Below are positions 60,280 through 64,000 of a stretch of DNA of 64,000 nucleotides, piece by piece. How positions within the stretch are numbered: the stretch's first letter is position 1; the number at the start of each line of letters is the position of its first letter. The stretch comes from Oxalicibacterium solurbis (GTDB taxonomy: Bacteria; Pseudomonadota; Gammaproteobacteria; Burkholderiales; Burkholderiaceae_D), in assembly GCF_014635845.1 (NCBI RefSeq), contig NZ_BMDP01000004.1:62001-126000 (forward strand), written 5' to 3'. The position numbers and the translations under genes were made by a program. Below the pieces are notes generated by a model, which did not search any database, was not told where the DNA came from, and saw nothing but the letters and a program-made list of their open reading frames with translations.

Positions 60280-60801
60280 ATGGATCAGAATTTGGAATCC
60301 GGCGATGGCGTTCGTACGGGCGTGGCTACTTACGTAGTCGATGCTGTGGTCGCCGCAATTCTATTGGCACTTGGCATCCTCATTATCGTGACTAGTTGGC
60401 GTCTCGGTGCTGGTTGGACGTCTACCGGCCCAGGCTCGGGTTATTTCCCTTTCGGCATGGGCGTTCTTATCGCACTCTCCGGTGGTGTTACCTTGGGCCA
60501 AGCCCTGTTCGGTAAAAACAAGAATATGGAAATATTCGCCGACAAGGAACAGATTACGCGCGTACTGCAGGTTTTTATTCCTTCGATCATCTATGTTGGC
60601 GGTATCGAGATTTTCGGCGTGTATGTCGCGTCCGCAGTTTTCGTCGCCTTGTTCATGATTTTCCTGGGCAAATATTCGGCCATCAAGGCAATCATTATTG
60701 CGTTCGCGGTTAATGCCGTGTTCTTCCTGATGTTCGAAGTATGGTTCAAGGTCCCACTGTTTAAAGGGTTATTGGATCCTCTGGCATTCCTCGGCTATTA
60801 A
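60280..60801 (+). CDS. tctB: Tripartite tricarboxylate transporter small membrane subunit TctB
   Basis: A 173-residue protein with four predicted membrane helices (VVDAVVAAILLALGILIIVT first). Family features are GPGSGYFPFGMGVLIALSG after helix 1 and a C-terminal FLMFEVWFKVPL segment. It supports TctA in sodium-coupled uptake. It starts 93 bases after tctC with AGGAG before the ATG. Confidence 0.92.
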   Translation: MDQNLESGDGVRTGVATYVVDAVVAAILLALGILIIVTSWRLGAGWTSTGPGSGYFPFGMGVLIALSGGVTLGQALFGKNKNMEIFADKEQITRVLQVFIPSIIYVGGIEIFGVYVASAVFVALFMIFLGKYSAIKAIIIAFAVNAVFFLMFEVWFKVPLFKGLLDPLAFLGY

Positions 60802-60858
60802 GCCTGGGCGGTCGAGGTGGCTGTTTAGTCAGAAGGAATTCAAGGAGTTTTAGTCAAA

Positions 60859-62388
60859 ATGGATGAACTTAATTCACTATTTCACGGGTTCGCAGTACTA
60901 ATGACCCCGGCCAACTTTTTGCTGATGATTGTCGGCATTACGTTGGGTGTTCTGGTCGGTGTTCTGCCGGGTCTGGGTGGCGCAAACGGTGTTGCCATTC
61001 TGTTGCCGTTGACGTTCTCGATGTCACCGACTTCGGCAATCATCATGTTGTCGTGCCTTTACTGGGGTGCGTTGTTCGGTGGTGCAATCACTTCCGTGCT
61101 TTTCAATATTCCGGGCGAGCCGTGGTCGGTTGCGACGACATTCGACGGGTATCCGATGGCGCAGAAGGGTGAGGCTGGAGCCGCACTGACTACCGCATTT
61201 ACGTCGTCTTTCGTTGGTGCATTCCTGGCGGTCATCATGATCACCTTCCTGGCGCCGCTGGTTGCGAGCTTTGCACTCGAATTCGGTGCGCCTGAATTCT
61301 TCTCGGTTTACCTGTTGACGTTCTGCAGCTTTGTCGGCATGGGTAAAGGTTCGCCGATGAAGATTCTGGGTTCGATGGCACTGGGCTTTGCCCTGGCATG
61401 CGTCGGTCTGGATACGGTGACGGGTCAATTGCGTCTGACCTTCGGCTTCGAAGAGTTCATGCGCGGTTTCGACTTCCTGATCGCAGTTATCGGCTTGTTC
61501 GGTATCGGCGAAATCCTGTTGTCGATGGAAGAAGGCCTGGCATTCTCCGGTAAAAACGCGAAGATCAACCCAGCGGTTGTGTTCCAGACCTGGAAACGCC
61601 TGCCGCAGTTCTGGGTCACGTCGCTGCGTAGTGCGGCTGTCGGTATCTGGATGGGTATTACCCCGGGTGGTGCAACGCCGGCTTCGTTCATGTCCTATGG
61701 CCTGGCCAAGAAGATGGGCAAGAACGGTGCAAACTTCGGCAAGGGTGAAATCGAAGGCGTGGTCGCACCGGAAACCGCTGCGCACGCTGCGGGTACTTCG
61801 GCACTGCTGCCAATGCTGGCACTCGGTATCCCAGGTTCGCCGACGGCAGCTGTTCTGTTGGGTGGTCTGCTGATCTGGGGCCTGCAACCTGGTCCGTTGC
61901 TGTTCGTCGAGCAGCACGACTTCGTGTGGGGCCTGATCGCCAGTATGTACCTGGGTAACCTGGTTGGCCTGCTGGTTGTGTTGACCACCGTTCCGCTGTT
62001 TGCATCGATCCTGCGTATTCCGTTCTCGATCATCGCTCCGGTCATTATCGTGATTTGCGGTATCGGCGCGTACACGGTCGGCAATGCAATGTTCGATACC
62101 TGGCTGATGCTGATCTTTGGTATCGTTGGCTATCTGTTCAAGAAGCTCGACTATCCGCTCGCACCGCTGGTTCTGGCGCTGGTTCTGGGTCGTAATGCAG
62201 AAGACTCGTTCCGTCAGGCAATGCTGTCGTCGCAAGGCGACGTGATGATCATGTTCTCGAATGGTCTGGTCGGCAGCATTACCACGCTGGCATTGATCAT
62301 GCTGTTCTGGCCGCTGATCTCGAAGATCATCGCAAAGATCCGTCCACCGAAAGAGGACGAATTTGCGGCGCATCGCGAAGCAGAATAA
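60859..62388 (+). CDS. tctA: Tripartite tricarboxylate transporter large membrane subunit TctA
   Basis: A 509-residue channel subunit with about 11 or 12 membrane helices. Signature sequences: LGVLVGVLPGLGGANGVAIL in the first half and the repeat ALGIPGSPTAAVLLGGLLIW in the second, both typical of TctA. LYWGALFGGAITSVLFNIPG is the family's Pro-Gly loop. It ends the tctC-tctB-tctA operon before a strong terminator. Confidence 0.95.
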   Translation: MDELNSLFHGFAVLMTPANFLLMIVGITLGVLVGVLPGLGGANGVAILLPLTFSMSPTSAIIMLSCLYWGALFGGAITSVLFNIPGEPWSVATTFDGYPMAQKGEAGAALTTAFTSSFVGAFLAVIMITFLAPLVASFALEFGAPEFFSVYLLTFCSFVGMGKGSPMKILGSMALGFALACVGLDTVTGQLRLTFGFEEFMRGFDFLIAVIGLFGIGEILLSMEEGLAFSGKNAKINPAVVFQTWKRLPQFWVTSLRSAAVGIWMGITPGGATPASFMSYGLAKKMGKNGANFGKGEIEGVVAPETAAHAAGTSALLPMLALGIPGSPTAAVLLGGLLIWGLQPGPLLFVEQHDFVWGLIASMYLGNLVGLLVVLTTVPLFASILRIPFSIIAPVIIVICGIGAYTVGNAMFDTWLMLIFGIVGYLFKKLDYPLAPLVLALVLGRNAEDSFRQAMLSSQGDVMIMFSNGLVGSITTLALIMLFWPLISKIIAKIRPPKEDEFAAHREAE

Positions 62389-62405
62389 ACGGCTGCAGTC
62401 GTTAT

Positions 62406-62442
62406 AAAAAATCCCGCAAGGTTTGCCTTGCGGGATTTTTTT
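62406..62442 (+). terminator. Intrinsic terminator after tctA
   Basis: A 16-bp stem (arms at 62406-62421 and 62426-62441) with loop TTTG and core TCCCGCAAGG/CCTTGCGGGA, ending in a T-run. The flanking A-run would let it act on the convergent regulator gene too. Confidence 0.92.
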
Positions 62443-62619
62443 ATTTCACGAAAGACAATGCTGTCGTACTGAAAGATGGCACAGGGGTTGCGACATCTAT
62501 AACGATGCACTAATGCTTGTATGGAGGTTCGCGAGAATGCTGGCTTTTTGCCATTAAAGCCAAAAGAATCCGATAGCGAAATATTCACGTCGCGAATGAA
62601 ATATTCGCATTTGCCAAGG

Positions 62620-63228
62620 CTAGATTTTTCCCTGATGCTTCAGTCTGCTGAGCGTTTCGGGTGACAGATTGAGGTAGGAGGCCAGCTCCTTCTTGGGGAT
62701 CCGGTCGAACAACTCCGGATGTTTGCGCAAGAAGCGCTGTACGCGTCCTGGGGCGTCCAGCAGGTGCAGGGTAATGGTATGCGCCATGATGTCGCTCATG
62801 ACTTGCATGACGTCATATTCGAAAGCATGTTTGACATGCTCATGCTTGTCCATGAATGCAATCCATTGCTGGAGTGGCAATTTTGCGACACGTGCCTTCG
62901 TGACGCAGATGATGCTGTAGGGCGTAGGAGTTTTAAGACGCCAGGCGGCGTAACTGGTTTCCATGTTGCGCTCATCGGCGAAGCGCAAAATCATTTCCTT
63001 GGCTTGCTGATTGGTAACAACCCGTTTGAGAATGCCGTCAAGGATGAAATATTGCTCCATTTCATGTACACCTTGATGCAACAGGAAGTCGCCCTTGGGG
63101 CAATCAACGATGACGAGATGCGGTTCCAGTTCCGCCCATTCGCTATCCGTTATGTCCTTTAAGCCCAGATTCTGCCTTAGTTGAACGCGGATCACGTTTT
63201 TTTCGGGATGGCTGTCGACAGTCGGCAT
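62620..63228 (-). CDS. Crp/Fnr-family transcriptional regulator
   Basis: A 202-residue protein with an N-terminal cyclic-nucleotide-binding-like barrel (about residues 25-115) and a C-terminal helix-turn-helix (IPKKELASYLNLSPETLSRL). E191, S194 and R195 give the E..SR pattern that reads TTGAT half-sites in Fnr. The only cysteines are C43 and C108, so the Fe-S sensing cysteines of Fnr are absent and the signal must be different. ATG 63228 is used; an in-frame TTG lies nine bases upstream. It is divergent from oxc and convergent with tctA, so it probably regulates this cluster. Confidence 0.9.
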   Translation of the reverse strand: MPTVDSHPEKNVIRVQLRQNLGLKDITDSEWAELEPHLVIVDCPKGDFLLHQGVHEMEQYFILDGILKRVVTNQQAKEMILRFADERNMETSYAAWRLKTPTPYSIICVTKARVAKLPLQQWIAFMDKHEHVKHAFEYDVMQVMSDIMAHTITLHLLDAPGRVQRFLRKHPELFDRIPKKELASYLNLSPETLSRLKHQGKI

Positions 63229-63283
63229 TGGCGGCAAGAAGCAGAATTAGGGGCTGCACGGGGAGTGAATCATGCGATGAAAA

Positions 63284-63297
63284 TTGACCGGGGTCAA
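63284..63297. promoter_or_regulatory. Dyad TTGACCGGGGTCAA between the Fnr-like gene and oxc
   Basis: A TTGAC-N4-GTCAA dyad, one base per half off the Fnr consensus, lies in the divergent region about 56 bases from the regulator start. Extended, ATTGACCGGGGTCAAT has 6-base arms. Likely operator for the neighbouring regulator. It shares 16 of 17 bases with the site before thiC. Confidence 0.55.
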
Positions 63298-63363
63298 TGA
63301 TAGATGCGCAGGCAGATCGATATGATACCCCCACTTGGTTAACGATGCGTATAGAGCACGTTT

Positions 63364-63469
63364 AAAGGGTATCTCTAAAAGTCCGCTTTGGATTTTTAGA
63401 GATGCCTTTCAAGTAACGAAACAACCGTGAAAGCACGGTTTTTCAACGGCAGGTGTTGAGCTTGGCTCA
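63364..63469 (+). promoter_or_regulatory. Structured leader of oxc
   Basis: Three hairpins stand in series before oxc. The first has nearly 20-bp imperfect arms at 63364-63384 and 63390-63409 (core ATCTCTAAAA with TTTTAGAGAT). The second has AACCGTG (63423-63429) and CACGGTT (63434-63440) around AAAG, followed by TTT, like a small intrinsic terminator. The third is TGAGC/GCTCA (63457-63469). The set could be an attenuator or unknown cis-acting RNA, or one element could be the end of a short leader transcript. Confidence 0.45.
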
Positions 63470-63502
63470 GCCTAATTCGCAATCAACGAAGAGAACATCA
63501 TT

Positions 63503-64000
63503 ATGAAAAACGACATTCAAGCAACAGCAGCCGACGTCGAGCTGACTGATGGCTTCCATCTGCTGATGGATGCGCTGGAAATGAACGGCATCAAGAACAT
63601 TTACGGTCTGCTCGGTATTCCGGTGACCGAAGTTGGTCGCATGTGGCAAGCCCGCGGCAACAACTTCTACAGCTTCCGCAACGAACAGAACGCTGGCTAC
63701 GCCGCGTCGGTTGCCGGTTACCTGACCAAGAAGCCTGGTATCTGCGTTACTGTTTCGGCGCCTGGCTTCCTGAACGGCCTGACCGCACTGGCAAATGCCA
63801 CGACGAACTGCTTCCCGATGATCCTGATCTCGGGTTCGTCCGAGCGTGAAATCGTCGACCTGCAGCAAGGCGACTACGAAGAAATGGATCAGTTGAACAT
63901 CGCTCGTCCGCACTGCAAGGCTTCCTTCCGTATCAACCGTGTTGAAGATATCGGCGTTGCAGTCGTTCGTGCAATCCGTACCGCATTGTCCGGTCGTCCG
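63503..64000 (+). CDS. oxc: Oxalyl-CoA decarboxylase Oxc (5' part, cut by window end)
   Basis: The first 166 codons of a ThDP-dependent enzyme that decarboxylates oxalyl-CoA to formyl-CoA and CO2. The frame is open to the last base, so the gene continues outside. Recognisable family sequence: [74 protein letters not shown] and [20 protein letters not shown], almost as in Oxalobacter formigenes OXC. The conserved ThDP-activating Glu is in FRNEQ. The start ATG 63503 lies after an AACGAAGAGAAC stretch with a weak ribosome-binding site. A formyl-CoA transferase gene is expected nearby, outside the window. Confidence 0.96.
   Translation, partial: MKNDIQATAADVELTDGFHLLMDALEMNGIKNIYGLLGIPVTEVGRMWQARGNNFYSFRNEQNAGYAASVAGYLTKKPGICVTVSAPGFLNGLTALANATTNCFPMILISGSSEREIVDLQQGDYEEMDQLNIARPHCKASFRINRVEDIGVAVVRAIRTALSGRP

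Noticed and set aside
63467-63913. Minus-strand open frame opposite oxc
   Set aside because: Antisense shadow of the clearly recognisable oxc coding sequence.

Overview
This window looks like chromosome of a GC-rich betaproteobacterium (Burkholderiales), most likely Oxalobacteraceae (Herminiimonas/Collimonas/Janthinobacterium-like). The call rests on familiar gene neighbourhoods (pilT-pilU beside yggS-proC, recG-oxyR-ubiA, queA-tgt-yajC-secDF, bfd-tonB-exbBD-bfr) and on a large oxalate/glyoxylate block. No phage, insertion sequence, CRISPR array, tRNA or rRNA was recognised. Species assignment is inference.

Layout. 1-448: repeat-like non-coding DNA with long inverted repeats. 449-6100: cobalamin adenosyltransferase, a LysR regulator, and glycolate oxidase glcDEF. 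6238-11205: glutathione peroxidase, pilU, pilT, yggS-proC, an RcnB-like protein. 11398-17347 (minus strand): MFS exporter and VOC protein, ubiA, oxyR, recG. 17548-23119: queA, tgt, yajC, secD, secF. 23211-24231: fluoride riboswitch, crcB and a DUF190 gene. 24262-28829: MarR regulator, two YceI proteins with cytochrome b561, purB, a glutathione transferase. 28921-32521: iron/haem uptake block (bfr, exbD, exbB, tonB, bfd, an unknown small gene, hemP, Fur-box-like site). 32672-39974: membrane-anchored glutamate-synthase-like protein, mnmA-nudJ, panD, pntAB.

40080-47528 is the glyoxylate-to-pyruvate module: a divergent LysR regulator, gcl, hyi, garR, glycerate 2-kinase and pyruvate kinase. 47529-51596 is the thiamine operon thiC-thiS-thiG-thiE behind a TPP riboswitch and an unusually dense set of inverted repeats. 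51693-56482 holds a quinone oxidoreductase, a LysR regulator and sucCD. 56651-64000 holds an FAH-family enzyme, a ketopantoate-reductase-family protein, a tripartite transporter (tctC-tctB-tctA), a Crp/Fnr-family regulator and the start of oxalyl-CoA decarboxylase (oxc), cut by the window end.

Read together, the right half suggests an oxalate assimilation system: possible uptake by TctCBA, oxalyl-CoA decarboxylation by Oxc, possible reduction of oxalyl-CoA to glyoxylate by the PanE-like protein (as reported for PanE2 of Methylobacterium extorquens), then glyoxylate to pyruvate through Gcl, GarR, glycerate kinase and Pyk. GlcDEF would feed glycolate into the same pool. The Fnr-like regulator carries the E..SR recognition signature, and matching or near-matching dyads lie before tctC (TTGATCCAGATCAA), before oxc (TTGACCGGGGTCAA) and before thiC (TTGACCGCGGTCAA). 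That may link oxalate catabolism with supply of the ThDP cofactor used by Oxc and Gcl; this link is a hypothesis.
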